In this document: one piece after another, positions 1 to 7,869 of the stretch
How positions within the stretch are numbered: the stretch's first letter is position 1
Layout: the number at the start of each line of letters is the position of its first letter
From: Streptomyces coelicoflavus
GTDB lineage: Bacteria > Actinomycetota > Actinomycetes > Streptomycetales > Streptomycetaceae
Assembly: GCF_003112555.1 (NCBI RefSeq)
Contig: NZ_BEWB01000003.1
Location: 712,324 to 776,323, forward strand
DNA length: 64,000 nt
Reading direction: 5' to 3'
The notes under the pieces: generated by a model
What the model saw: only the letters and a program-made list of their open reading frames with translations
Databases searched by the model: none
What the model was told of the DNA's origin: nothing
Program-made: the position numbers and the translations under genes

Positions 1-227
1 TCGGGCCGGCCCAGCGCCTCGTCGACCCGGCACAGCAGCCGTGCCACGGCCCCCGCGAACAGCGGCGACGCGTGCACGGACGTGCGGAAGTGCCCGGCGG
101 GCCCCTCGGGAGCGGTGCGGTAGAACCCCACGGGCCCGTAGAGCGCGTCCTGGGCGGCCTCCCGCCAGCCCCGCCACTCCCCACCCGTCTCCACAGCCCC
201 GTTGAACCCTGCCGTCCCTGTCGTCAC
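1..227 (-). CDS. MidA-like SAM-dependent methyltransferase (N-terminal part, cut by window edge)
   Basis: Only the first 75 codons lie in the window; the gene runs off the left edge. The GTG at 227 is the first possible start because an in-frame TAA lies four codons upstream. The visible protein contains YGPVGFYR and [13 protein letters not shown], which match the opening motif of the DUF185/MidA (NDUFAF7-like) methyltransferase family, a family known to methylate protein arginine in mitochondria. The substrate in Streptomyces is unknown. It is transcribed away from the adjacent two-component genes. Confidence 0.75.
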   Translation of the reverse strand, partial: MTTGTAGFNGAVETGGEWRGWREAAQDALYGPVGFYRTAPEGPAGHFRTSVHASPLFAGAVARLLCRVDEALGRP

Positions 228-342
228 GGGCTCAGGTTAGGGTCACGCAGGCGTACAGAAGACCGGAGCCTCCACCTTGCGGAGTATGCGGGGGGAGTAC
301 GGATCGGCCCTTCGGTTGACCCCTGCACCTATTCCTCTTCCC

Positions 343-355
343 TACGCTGGGTCAC
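343..355 (+). promoter_or_regulatory. -10 box for leaderless start of the first histidine kinase
   Basis: TACGCT at 343-348 ends seven bases before the GTG at 356, so transcription would begin at or next to the start codon. No Shine-Dalgarno sequence precedes the GTG. Confidence 0.5.
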
Positions 356-1561
356 GTGCAGCGCCTCTACGATTTCCTCCGCAGACACCCGACCGGGGTC
401 GACTCCTTCTGGGCCCTCGTCGTGCTCGGAATCTCCCTGGTCTCTGCGGCGAACCCCGGCACGCGTGCGGACGGGACGGACAGCCTGGCGCTGATCATCC
501 CCGTCGTCGTGCTGCTCGGTGTCGTGATCGCGCTGCGCCAGCGGATGCCGGAGCGGATGCTGCTGCTCGCCGTCGCGATCGGCGTGGGGCAGCTGACGCT
601 CGACGTCTCGACGATGCCCGCCGACTTCGCCTTCCTGGTGATCATCTACACCGTGGCCGCGACCGGCGCCCGCTGGGCCTCCCGGACCGCGCTGGCCACC
701 GGCCTGTGCGCGGCGCCCCTCGCCACGCTGCGCTGGTCCGACAGCGAACTGGGCATGGGCACCACCATCGCCGTGACGGTCTTCCAGGCGGTCCCCTTCG
801 CCCTCGCCTGGGTGCTCGGCGACTCCGTCCGCACCCGTCGCGCCTACTTCGCGCAGTTGGAGGAGCGCGCGACCCGGCTGGAGAAGGAGCGCGAGGCCCA
901 GGCCAAGGTCGCGGTCGCCGCCGAACGCGCCCGGATCGCGCGCGAGCTGCACGACGTCGTCGCGCACAACGTCTCCGTCATGGTGGTGCAGGCCGACGGC
1001 GCGGCCTACGTCCTGGACGCGGCGCCCGACCAGGCGAAGAAGGCCCTGGAGACCATCTCCTCCACCGGGCGGCAGGCGCTCGCGGAGATGCGCCGCCTGC
1101 TGGGCGTGCTGCGCACCGGCGAGCACAAGGAGGCCGGGGAGTACGTCCCGCAGCCCGACGTCCAGCAGATCGAGGATCTCGTCGAGCAGTGCCGCACCTC
1201 CGGGCTGCCCGTCGACTTCAAGGTCGAGGGCACCCCCAGGCAGCTGCCCAGCGGCGTGGAGCTGACCGCGTACCGCATCGTGCAGGAGGCGCTCACCAAC
1301 ACCCGCAAGCACGGCGGGGAGAACGCGGGCGCGAGCGTGCGCCTGGTCTACTTCGACGACGGCCTCGGACTGCTGATCGAGGACGACGGCAAGGGCGCCC
1401 CGCACGAGCTGTACGAGGAGGGCGGCTTCGACGGCCAGGGCCACGGCCTGATCGGCATGCGCGAGCGGATCGGCATGGTCGGCGGAACCCTGGACGCGGG
1501 CCCGCGTCCGGGCGGAGGATTCCGCATCAGCGCACTGCTGCCGCTGAAGCCCGCGCACTGA
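356..1561 (+). CDS. NarL-family sensor histidine kinase
   Basis: A 401-residue membrane kinase. Residues 18-155 hold about five hydrophobic segments with little extracellular loop, a coiled linker follows (160-190), and the HisKA_3 dimerisation domain carries the phospho-acceptor His199 in RELHDVVAHN. The C-terminal HATPase domain has the N-box (QEALTNTRKHG) and a glycine-rich GHGLIGMRERI segment. The small sensor suggests a membrane or intramembrane stimulus. The partner response regulator begins 91 bases downstream, so the two form a standard NarL-type pair. The regulon cannot be read from the sequence. The GTG start is favoured by the -10 box placed for a leaderless message. Confidence 0.92.
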   Translation: MQRLYDFLRRHPTGVDSFWALVVLGISLVSAANPGTRADGTDSLALIIPVVVLLGVVIALRQRMPERMLLLAVAIGVGQLTLDVSTMPADFAFLVIIYTVAATGARWASRTALATGLCAAPLATLRWSDSELGMGTTIAVTVFQAVPFALAWVLGDSVRTRRAYFAQLEERATRLEKEREAQAKVAVAAERARIARELHDVVAHNVSVMVVQADGAAYVLDAAPDQAKKALETISSTGRQALAEMRRLLGVLRTGEHKEAGEYVPQPDVQQIEDLVEQCRTSGLPVDFKVEGTPRQLPSGVELTAYRIVQEALTNTRKHGGENAGASVRLVYFDDGLGLLIEDDGKGAPHELYEEGGFDGQGHGLIGMRERIGMVGGTLDAGPRPGGGFRISALLPLKPAH

Positions 1562-1652
1562 CCACCGCACCCGTACGCATGTGCGGCGTTGACACCTGTA
1601 AGGCACGACACTGCGGGCACGACACCTGCAAGGCGAAGGAAGAAGAGGCCCG

Positions 1653-2327
1653 ATGGCGATCCGCGTGATGCTCGTCGACGACCAGGTGCTGCTGCGCACC
1701 GGGTTCCGGATGGTGCTGGCGGCCCAGCCGGACATGGAGGTCGTCGCGGAGGCGGGCGACGGCGTCGAGGCACTCCAGGTGCTGCGCTCCACCGCCGTGG
1801 ACGTGGTCCTGATGGACGTCCGCATGCCCAAGCTCGACGGCGTGGAGACCACCAGCCGGATCTGCGTGGACCCGAACGCGCCGAAGGTGCTGATCCTGAC
1901 CACCTTCGACCTCGACGAGTACGCGTTCTCGGCGCTGAAGGCGGGCGCCTCCGGGTTCATGCTCAAGGACGTGCCGCCCGGCGAGCTGCTCGCCGCGATC
2001 CGCTCCGTGCACAGCGGCGACGCCGTGGTCGCCCCCTCCACCACCCGGCGGCTCCTGGACCGCTTCGCGCCGATGCTGCCGGCCACCGGCCAGGAGCCCC
2101 GGCAGAAGGAGCTCCAGCGGCTCACCGAGCGGGAGCGCGAGGTGATGGTGCTCGTGGCGCAGGGCCTGTCCAACGGTGAGATCGCGGCGCGGCTGGTGCT
2201 GTCGGAGGCGACCGTGAAGACGCACGTCGGCCGCATCCTGACCAAGCTGGGCCTGCGCGACCGCGTGCAGGTGGTGGTCCTGGCCTACGAGACCGGGCTG
2301 GTGCGGGCCGGCGGCGGACACGGCTGA
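1653..2327 (+). CDS. NarL/FixJ-family response regulator
   Basis: A 224-residue two-domain regulator. The receiver domain (1-120) has the acidic pair VDD at 8-10, the phosphorylation site Asp55 in LMDVRMP and the conserved TTF and LK motifs. The C-terminal LuxR-type helix-turn-helix (about 150-215) carries LTEREREVMVLVAQG and the ATVKTHVGRIL recognition helix. It is the partner of the kinase immediately upstream. The ATG is preceded by a GGAAGAAGA-type ribosome site. Target genes are not evident in the window. Confidence 0.93.
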   Translation: MAIRVMLVDDQVLLRTGFRMVLAAQPDMEVVAEAGDGVEALQVLRSTAVDVVLMDVRMPKLDGVETTSRICVDPNAPKVLILTTFDLDEYAFSALKAGASGFMLKDVPPGELLAAIRSVHSGDAVVAPSTTRRLLDRFAPMLPATGQEPRQKELQRLTEREREVMVLVAQGLSNGEIAARLVLSEATVKTHVGRILTKLGLRDRVQVVVLAYETGLVRAGGGHG

Positions 2328-2354
2328 CGGCCTGTGCGGAGGGCCCCGCGTCGG

Positions 2355-2366
2355 TAGGGTCTGCGC
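2355..2366 (+). promoter_or_regulatory. -10 box for leaderless start of the TmrB-like gene
   Basis: TAGGGT at 2355-2360 is followed by exactly six bases and then ATG at 2367. Confidence 0.5.
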
Positions 2367-3026
2367 ATGCTCCTGTGGATCAACGGCCCCTTCGGGGGCG
2401 GAAAAACACAGACCGCGCACGAGATACGGCGCCGGCTCCCCGGCAGCGTCGTCTGCGACCCCGAGCACGCCGGCTTCGGCCTGCGCCGCATGCTGCCGCC
2501 CGGGCTGCGGGACGCCCGCGGCCGGAGGCCGCTGATCGACAACTTCCAGGACCTGGTCTCCTGGCGGCAGGGGGTCGTGGAGGTGCTGGACCTGGCCCTC
2601 ACCGAGCACGACGGCGTCGTCATCGCGCCCATGACCGTCACCGACTCCGGGTACTTCGCCGAGACCGTCGGCCGGCTGCGCGAACTCGGCCACGACGTCC
2701 ACCACTTCACCCTCCTCGCCGAACGCGAGACCGTCCTGCGGCGGCTGCGCGAGCGCGGACTCGGGCAGGTCCTGCGGTACGTGTCCGGGAAGGGCGCCGG
2801 GCCGCGCCGGGAGAGCTGGGCCGTACGGCAGCTCGACCACTGTCTCGAGCGGCTGGCCGAGCCGGAGTTCGCCGAGCACCTGTGGACGGACCACACGACC
2901 GTCCCGAAGACCGCCGACCGCATCGCCGTCCTCGCGGGGCTCACCCTGAGGCCCAACAACGAGGGAGCGCTGCGCACCCGGATGCGGCAGGCGGGCGTCG
3001 GGATCCGGCACATCCGGGTCGACTGA
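2367..3026 (+). CDS. P-loop ATP-binding protein, TmrB-like
   Basis: A 219-residue soluble protein starting directly with a P-loop: INGPFGGGKTQT at about residues 5-16. The overall pattern, with LIDNFQDL near 60 and a DSGYFAE segment near 95, resembles TmrB of Bacillus, an ATP-binding protein that gives tunicamycin resistance by binding the drug. Many Streptomyces homologues are simply annotated as AAA ATP-binding proteins. The gene stands alone, has no ribosome-binding site and appears leaderless. A small-molecule kinase function is also possible. No companion biosynthetic gene is present. Confidence 0.75.
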   Translation: MLLWINGPFGGGKTQTAHEIRRRLPGSVVCDPEHAGFGLRRMLPPGLRDARGRRPLIDNFQDLVSWRQGVVEVLDLALTEHDGVVIAPMTVTDSGYFAETVGRLRELGHDVHHFTLLAERETVLRRLRERGLGQVLRYVSGKGAGPRRESWAVRQLDHCLERLAEPEFAEHLWTDHTTVPKTADRIAVLAGLTLRPNNEGALRTRMRQAGVGIRHIRVD

Positions 3027-3047
3027 GGCCGGCCCCGGGGACCGGCG

Positions 3048-4154
3048 TCAGCGCAGGATCCCCTCCAGGAAGTCGCTGCCCAGCCGGGCCACCACCGTGA
3101 CGTCGAGCTGGTGCAGGACGTACCGGCCGCGTCGCCGGGTGGTGATCAGGCCCGCCTTCTTCAGCACGCCCAGGTGCCGGGATATCTCGGGGGCGGTCAT
3201 GCCGTGCACCTGCGCCAGCTCGCCCGTGGTGTACTCGCTGCGGGCCAGATACCGGCAGAGCCGCATCCGCACGGGGTGGGACAGCGCGGTCATCCGCATC
3301 GTGAGCTGCCCGACCGAGGGCGGGGCGGCCGGCTCGGGGGAGCCGACCGGGTAGTGCAGCACCGGCTGCCAGCCGTGCCGGTGCAGGACCATCAGGTGCG
3401 GCCGGCCCAGGCTCGTCGGGACCAGCAGCAGACCGCCGTCCGCCGTCGCCGAACGGCCGTCGCCCAGCTTGTCGACGGTGATCCGGGCGGCGTCCTCGTC
3501 CAGCGTCAGCGCCGGGGACACGGCGGACAGCGCCTCCGCGAGGCCCTTGTGGCGCAACAGGTCCGTCTTGTGACGGGCGTCCGCGGCGAGCTGGTGACGC
3601 ACCCGGGACCAGATCTCGGCGAAGAACGCCTCGTCGCAGTCCCGCGCGAACTGCCGCAGCCAGCTCCGGATGCGCGGCGGGTCGGCCAGCAGCCGCTCAC
3701 TGAAGCGCAGCTGCTGCGGGCCCCGCGCGGCGGCCAGATCCAGCGCGCGCCGGCGCACCTCGGGGTCGTCGAGCGCCGAGACCCCGGCGGTGCTGTACGG
3801 CAGCGCGCAGGTGAACTCCAGGGCCGCGTCGACGAACTGCTCGTCGGCCAGCTTGTCGAGCAGGTCCAGGTCCTCGTCGAGGGTGGCACCGGGCAGGGTG
3901 CTGCGGCCCGGCACCCCGGCGAACGGCATGAACAGGTCCGAGAAGGTCGTCCGCCACAGGAAGTCGGCCTCGCACATCCGGTCCGCCAGGTGCGAGTCGA
4001 GCCGGGCGGTCACCCCCGTCGCCCAGCCCTGCAACCCCGGGTGGTGCCCCGGCTCGGACAGCGCGTGCAGCGCCATGCCCAGCTCGGCCAGCGGGGAGGG
4101 CACGACGGCGATCCTCTCCGGCCGCAGCCCCGTGATGTCGATGCGCACGCTCAT
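3048..4154 (-). CDS. ArsR-type winged-helix regulator with DUF5937-like N-terminal domain
   Basis: A 368-residue protein. The long N-terminal region (1-270) matches the DUF5937 type found in actinobacterial regulators. The C-terminal 90 residues form an ArsR winged helix: LSHPVRMRLCRYL, then MTAPEISRHLGVLKKAGLI as the recognition helix, then RRRGRYVLHQLD as the wing. No CxC metal site is seen, so it is probably not a metal sensor. The start is taken at 4154 (MSVRIDITG); an ATG five codons upstream at 4169 is less likely. A perfect 11-bp inverted repeat lies 36 bases upstream and is a candidate autoregulatory operator. Confidence 0.8.
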   Translation of the reverse strand: MSVRIDITGLRPERIAVVPSPLAELGMALHALSEPGHHPGLQGWATGVTARLDSHLADRMCEADFLWRTTFSDLFMPFAGVPGRSTLPGATLDEDLDLLDKLADEQFVDAALEFTCALPYSTAGVSALDDPEVRRRALDLAAARGPQQLRFSERLLADPPRIRSWLRQFARDCDEAFFAEIWSRVRHQLAADARHKTDLLRHKGLAEALSAVSPALTLDEDAARITVDKLGDGRSATADGGLLLVPTSLGRPHLMVLHRHGWQPVLHYPVGSPEPAAPPSVGQLTMRMTALSHPVRMRLCRYLARSEYTTGELAQVHGMTAPEISRHLGVLKKAGLITTRRRGRYVLHQLDVTVVARLGSDFLEGILR

Positions 4155-4189
4155 GCCCCCATGGTGCACGCCGCCACCGACAACGCCGC

Positions 4190-4218
4190 CGTCGATTGAC
4201 CGCCGCCGTCAATCGACG
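4190..4218. promoter_or_regulatory. Perfect 11-bp inverted repeat, candidate operator of the ArsR-type regulator
   Basis: CGTCGATTGAC (4190-4200) and GTCAATCGACG (4208-4218) are exact reverse complements separated by CGCCGCC. The site lies 36-64 bases upstream of the regulator's start codon, and its ATTGAC/GTCAAT core is of the kind bound by ArsR-type winged helices. Confidence 0.55.
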
Positions 4219-4339
4219 CGGCCGCGGGGAGCGGCCCGGAGCGGTCTCGGTCGCGGCCCGGCGAGCCCCCGCCGCCCGCGCCCACGACCGACCGCCGCCG
4301 GTTCAGGGCCGTGCTCGCCGACCGCCCGCGCGCGGCCGG

Positions 4340-4355
4340 GTAGGGCGGGCCCTAC
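4340..4355. terminator. 16-bp palindrome downstream of the threonine-aldolase-like gene
   Basis: GTAGGGC and GCCCTAC are perfect arms around a central GG. It lies 24 bases past the 3' end of the minus-strand aldolase gene, so it may act in termination. No T-tract follows, and an operator role cannot be excluded. Confidence 0.3.
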
Positions 4356-4378
4356 GCCGGTGGCGGGTCAGCGGGCCG

Positions 4379-5557
4379 TCAGGACTTCAGCCGGGCCGCG
4401 AAGTCGGCGACCGCCGCCCGCACGTCGTCGGCCGTCCACTCGAGGCCCGACTCGCCCACCGAGACCTCGGTGAGGGCGAGCCCGGGGCCGCCCGCGTCCC
4501 AGGGGCTGGAGAAGAGCATCGTCCCCGTCTCCTCGGCCTGCCGGAGCGCGGCCTCACCGGCGGTGTCGGGGTCGTGGGGCAGCCAGACCTGGAACTCGTG
4601 CGTGTGCGGCACCTCGGGGTGCACCCGCGCCCACGGCAGCCCGGCCGCCGCGAGGCCCTCGCGCAGCGCGGCGGCCACCACGCGCGCGTGGGCCACGTAC
4701 GCGGGCAGCCGGGGCAGCTCGCGCGCCAGGCCCGCCAGGGCGGACAGCGCCGTGGGGAACTGCTGGAACACCTGACCGCCGTACCGGTGCCGCCAGGCCT
4801 TCGCCTCCTCGACCAGCGTGCGGGGGCCGGCCAGGGCGGCGCCGCCGTAGCCGTTGAGGGACTTGTAGAACGAGACGTACACGCTGTCCGCCAGGCCCGC
4901 GATCTCGGCCAGGGGGCGGCCGAAGTGGGTGGCGCACTCCCACAGGCGGGCCCCGTCGAAGTGCACGACCGCGTCGCGCTCCCGGGCGGCCTCGACGACC
5001 TCGGTGAGCTCCTCCCAGGTGGGCAGCAGGTAACCGGCCTCCCTGAGCGGCAGTTCCAGCATCAGTGCCCCGAACGGCTCGTCGAAGCCGCGCACCTCGT
5101 CGGCGGTCGGCTGCCGGGGCGCGTCGGTCAGCCGTACCGGGCGCAGCCCGCTCACCCGGCCGAAGGCGTTGCGCTCGTGCTGCTCGGGGTGGCCGAGCCC
5201 GTGCAGGGCGACGACCGGGTTGCCGGTGCGGCCCGCCCAGCAGCGCAGGGCCACCTGCTGGGCCATGGTGCCGGTCGGGAAGAAGGCGGCGGCCTCGGTG
5301 CCGAGCAGGGCGGCGGTCTTCTCCTCCAGGGCCGCCACGACGCCGTTGCCGTACATGTCGGAGGGCTCGTCGAGGCCGTACAGTTCCTCGGCCCCGTCCA
5401 GCAGGGCGATGCGCTCCCGCAGGGTCGAGACGAAGCCCGGGCGGGCGAGTACGCGCCGCGCGCCGCGAAGGGCGGCCACGCGCCGCTCCCGCTGGTGCCG
5501 CTGTTCCTCGGGTTCCGTCGGTTCGGCCGCTTCCGGCCGCTCTGCCGTATCACTCAT
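4379..5557 (-). CDS. Threonine aldolase / beta-eliminating lyase family PLP enzyme
   Basis: A 392-residue fold-type I PLP enzyme. The region around residues 60-100 contains YGNGVVAALEEKTAALLG and FFPTGTMAQQ, typical of the beta-eliminating lyase/threonine aldolase family (PF01212). VHFDGARLWE near 200 is the PLP-binding aspartate segment, and VSFYKSLNGYGGA near 235 carries the probable Schiff-base lysine. The first 45 residues are charged and probably disordered, so the protein is longer than classical LtaE. The start at 5557 is the first ATG of that charged segment. The reaction is probably cleavage of threonine or a beta-hydroxy amino acid; the substrate is not certain. Confidence 0.85.
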   Translation of the reverse strand: MSDTAERPEAAEPTEPEEQRHQRERRVAALRGARRVLARPGFVSTLRERIALLDGAEELYGLDEPSDMYGNGVVAALEEKTAALLGTEAAAFFPTGTMAQQVALRCWAGRTGNPVVALHGLGHPEQHERNAFGRVSGLRPVRLTDAPRQPTADEVRGFDEPFGALMLELPLREAGYLLPTWEELTEVVEAARERDAVVHFDGARLWECATHFGRPLAEIAGLADSVYVSFYKSLNGYGGAALAGPRTLVEEAKAWRHRYGGQVFQQFPTALSALAGLARELPRLPAYVAHARVVAAALREGLAAAGLPWARVHPEVPHTHEFQVWLPHDPDTAGEAALRQAEETGTMLFSSPWDAGGPGLALTEVSVGESGLEWTADDVRAAVADFAARLKS

Positions 5558-5599
5558 ACGGTGATCATGGCGCGCGGTCGGTGCGTCCGGCACCCGGGT

Positions 5600-5672
5600 T
5601 TCTCCACAGGTTCCGACACACGCGCGCGGTGTGTGCTCCACCGTCGCACGGAAACCCACAGGCTGTGGACAA
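5600..5672. promoter_or_regulatory. Two DnaA-box-like 9-mers in the divergent intergenic region
   Basis: TTCTCCACA at 5600-5608 on the plus strand, and TTGTCCACA at 5672-5664 on the minus strand. The second is the form preferred by Streptomyces DnaA. The second also overlaps the palindrome CCACAGGCTGTGG. The sites sit between the aldolase-like gene and the cofactor operon, just upstream of its putative promoter. Confidence 0.4.
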
Positions 5673-5698
5673 CCGGACGCCGCCCGGACCGATCGCGT

Positions 5699-5704
5699 TA
5701 ACAT
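5699..5704 (+). promoter_or_regulatory. Putative -10 box of the DUF2520-panC-nadB-nadC-coaX operon
   Basis: TAACAT is the best -10-like hexamer before the operon. It gives a leader of about 48 bases that includes a GGGAAGG ribosome site before the GTG at 5759. The -35 region is not well conserved. Confidence 0.35.
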
Positions 5705-5758
5705 GACGAGAAATCGTCCGGTACCCCGAGCGGACTGGAACGGGAAGGCCGCCGTCGC

Positions 5759-6862
5759 GTGAACACAGCCCCACAACCAGACCCCAAGGACCGCCCCGCG
5801 CGGCTCACCGTAGGCGTGGTCGGCGCCGGGCGGGTGGGCCCCGCGCTGGCCGCGTCCCTCCAGCGCGCAGGGCACCGCCCGGTGGCCGTCTCGGGGGTCT
5901 CCGAGGCCTCCAGGAGGCGCGCCGCCGCCCTTCTGCCCGACGTGCCGCTCAGGACGCCCGCCGAGGTCCTCCAGCACGCCGAGCTGGTGCTGCTGACCGT
6001 CCCGGACGACGCGCTGCCCGGCCTGGTGACCGGGCTCGCCGAGACCGGGGCGGTGCGTCCGGGCCAGCTCCTCGTGCACACCTCCGGGCGGTACGGCGCA
6101 CGGGTCCTGGACCCCGCGCTGCGCGCGGGCGCCCTGCCGCTGGCCCTGCACCCGGCGATGACCTTCACCGGCACCCCGGTGGACGTCCAGCGGCTGGCCG
6201 GCTGCTCCTTCGGCGTCACCGCGCCCGAGGAGCTGCGGCTGGCCGCCGAGGCCCTGGTCATCGAGATGGGCGGCGAGCCGGAGTGGATCGCCGAGGACCG
6301 CCGCCCGCTGTACCACGCGGCGCTCGCCCTGGGCTCCAACCACCTGATCACCCTGGTCGCCCAGTCCATGGAGCTGCTGCGCACGGCCGGTGTGACGGCC
6401 CCCGACCGGATGCTCGGCCCGCTGCTGGGCGCCTCCCTCGACAACGCCCTGCGCTCCGGCGACGCGGCCCTCACCGGCCCCGTGGCGCGCGGGGACGCGG
6501 GCACGGTCGCCGCGCACATCGAGGAGCTGCGCGCCCACGCCCCCCAGGCCGTCGCCGGCTACCTGGCGATGGCCCGCGCGACCGCCGACCGCGCCCTGGA
6601 CCACGGCCTGCTGAAGGCCGAACTCGCCGAGGACCTGCTCGGGGTACTCGCCGACGGAGCCACGACAGCCACCGGACGCACCGGAGCCGGCGGACGCACC
6701 GGAGCCCCCGGCCCCGACGGTGCCACCGGCCCCGACGGTGTCACCGGCCCCGACCGGGCGCCCGGCCCCGACGGAGCCCCCGGCACCGAGGGCACCGACG
6801 GCCCCGAAGGCACTGACGACCCCGAAGGCACCGACGAAGGCACCGACGGAGGCGCCCGATGA
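5759..6862 (+). CDS. Rossmann-like and DUF2520 domain protein, ketopantoate-reductase-like, with collagen-like tail
   Basis: A 367-residue protein. Residues 15-130 form an NAD(P)-binding Rossmann fold starting with [13 protein letters not shown]. The middle third matches the DUF2520 helical domain (HPAMTFTG, then [11 protein letters not shown]). This architecture is related to the 6-phosphogluconate/ketopantoate dehydrogenase superfamily. The gene overlaps panC by four bases and opens the operon, which supports a role in pantothenate supply, for example ketopantoate reduction; this is inference. The last 65 residues or so are a low-complexity Gly-Pro-Asp tail (units such as [10 protein letters not shown]), unusual for this family and likely unstructured or collagen-like. 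Confidence 0.85.
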   Translation: MNTAPQPDPKDRPARLTVGVVGAGRVGPALAASLQRAGHRPVAVSGVSEASRRRAAALLPDVPLRTPAEVLQHAELVLLTVPDDALPGLVTGLAETGAVRPGQLLVHTSGRYGARVLDPALRAGALPLALHPAMTFTGTPVDVQRLAGCSFGVTAPEELRLAAEALVIEMGGEPEWIAEDRRPLYHAALALGSNHLITLVAQSMELLRTAGVTAPDRMLGPLLGASLDNALRSGDAALTGPVARGDAGTVAAHIEELRAHAPQAVAGYLAMARATADRALDHGLLKAELAEDLLGVLADGATTATGRTGAGGRTGAPGPDGATGPDGVTGPDRAPGPDGAPGTEGTDGPEGTDDPEGTDEGTDGGAR

Positions 6863-7869
6863 CCCGCACCCCGCCCGCCCTCCTGCGCACCGCCGACGAG
6901 CTGCACGCGCGCGTGCGCCGCGGCCGCCGGGCCGTCGTGATGACCATGGGCGCCCTGCACGAGGGCCACGCCACCCTGATCCGCACGGCGCGCGACCTCG
7001 CCGGACCGGACGGCGAGGTCGTCGTCACCGTCTTCGTGAACCCGCTCCAGTTCGGTGCCGGCGAGGACCTCGACCGCTACCCGCGCACCCTGGACGCCGA
7101 CCTGGAGATCGCCGGCCGGGCGGGCGCCGACGCCGTCTTCGCCCCCTTCGCCGACGAGGTCTACCCCGGCGGCGAGCCCCAGGTGCGCGTCACCGCCGGC
7201 CCCATGGGCGAGCGCCTGGAGGGCGCCTCCCGCCCCGGCCACTTCGACGGCATGCTCACCGTCGTCGCCAAGCTGCTCCACCTCACCCGGCCCGACCTCG
7301 CCCTCTACGGCCAGAAGGACGCCCAGCAGCTCGCGCTGATCCGCCGCATGGTCCGCGACCTGAACTTCGGCGTGGAGATCGTCGGCGTCCCCACCGTGCG
7401 CGAGGAGGACGGCCTGGCCCTGTCCAGCCGCAACCGCTACCTCTCGACGGCGGAACGCCGCACGGCCCTCGCCCTCTCCCAGGCGCTCTTCGCCGGCCAG
7501 GACCGGCACGCCGCCCAGGAGGCGCTCTGCGCGCGGGCCCGCGAAGTGCCCGCCACCCGGGCGCGCGCCGAGGCGCTGGGCGCCCTGGGCGAGTCCCGCG
7601 CGGCGGCCGACGCCCACGCCGTCGCCACCTCCGCCCCCGGCAGCGCCGCGGCCGTCCGGGACGCCGCCCGCCTGGTGCTGGACGACGCGTCCCGCGCCAC
7701 CCCGCCCCTGGAGCTGGACTACCTCGCCCTGGTCGACCCGTCCGACTTCACCGAGATCGGCGACGACCACACCGGTGAGGCCGTCCTCGCCGTCGCCGCC
7801 CGGGTCGGCGCGACCCGCCTGATCGACAACGTCCACCTCACCTTCGGATCCCTCGGAGCCGCCTCGTGA
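6859..7869 (+). CDS. panC: Pantoate--beta-alanine ligase (pantothenate synthetase)
   Basis: A 336-residue enzyme that joins pantoate and beta-alanine with ATP to make pantothenate. The nucleotidyl-transferase signature is clear: [10 protein letters not shown] holds the HxGH site, [10 protein letters not shown] follows, and [16 protein letters not shown] carries the KMSKS-like region with SSRNRYLS after it. The ATG overlaps the previous stop (ATGA), so it is translationally coupled to the DUF2520 gene, and its own stop overlaps the nadB GTG. The C-terminal half is Ala/Arg-rich and somewhat longer than in E. coli PanC. Confidence 0.96.
   Translation: MTRTPPALLRTADELHARVRRGRRAVVMTMGALHEGHATLIRTARDLAGPDGEVVVTVFVNPLQFGAGEDLDRYPRTLDADLEIAGRAGADAVFAPFADEVYPGGEPQVRVTAGPMGERLEGASRPGHFDGMLTVVAKLLHLTRPDLALYGQKDAQQLALIRRMVRDLNFGVEIVGVPTVREEDGLALSSRNRYLSTAERRTALALSQALFAGQDRHAAQEALCARAREVPATRARAEALGALGESRAAADAHAVATSAPGSAAAVRDAARLVLDDASRATPPLELDYLALVDPSDFTEIGDDHTGEAVLAVAARVGATRLIDNVHLTFGSLGAAS

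Noticed and set aside
329..2245. Long open frames opposite the first two-component genes and opposite most other genes.
   Set aside because: They are antisense shadows caused by high GC; they have no family motifs and the wrong codon-position bias.
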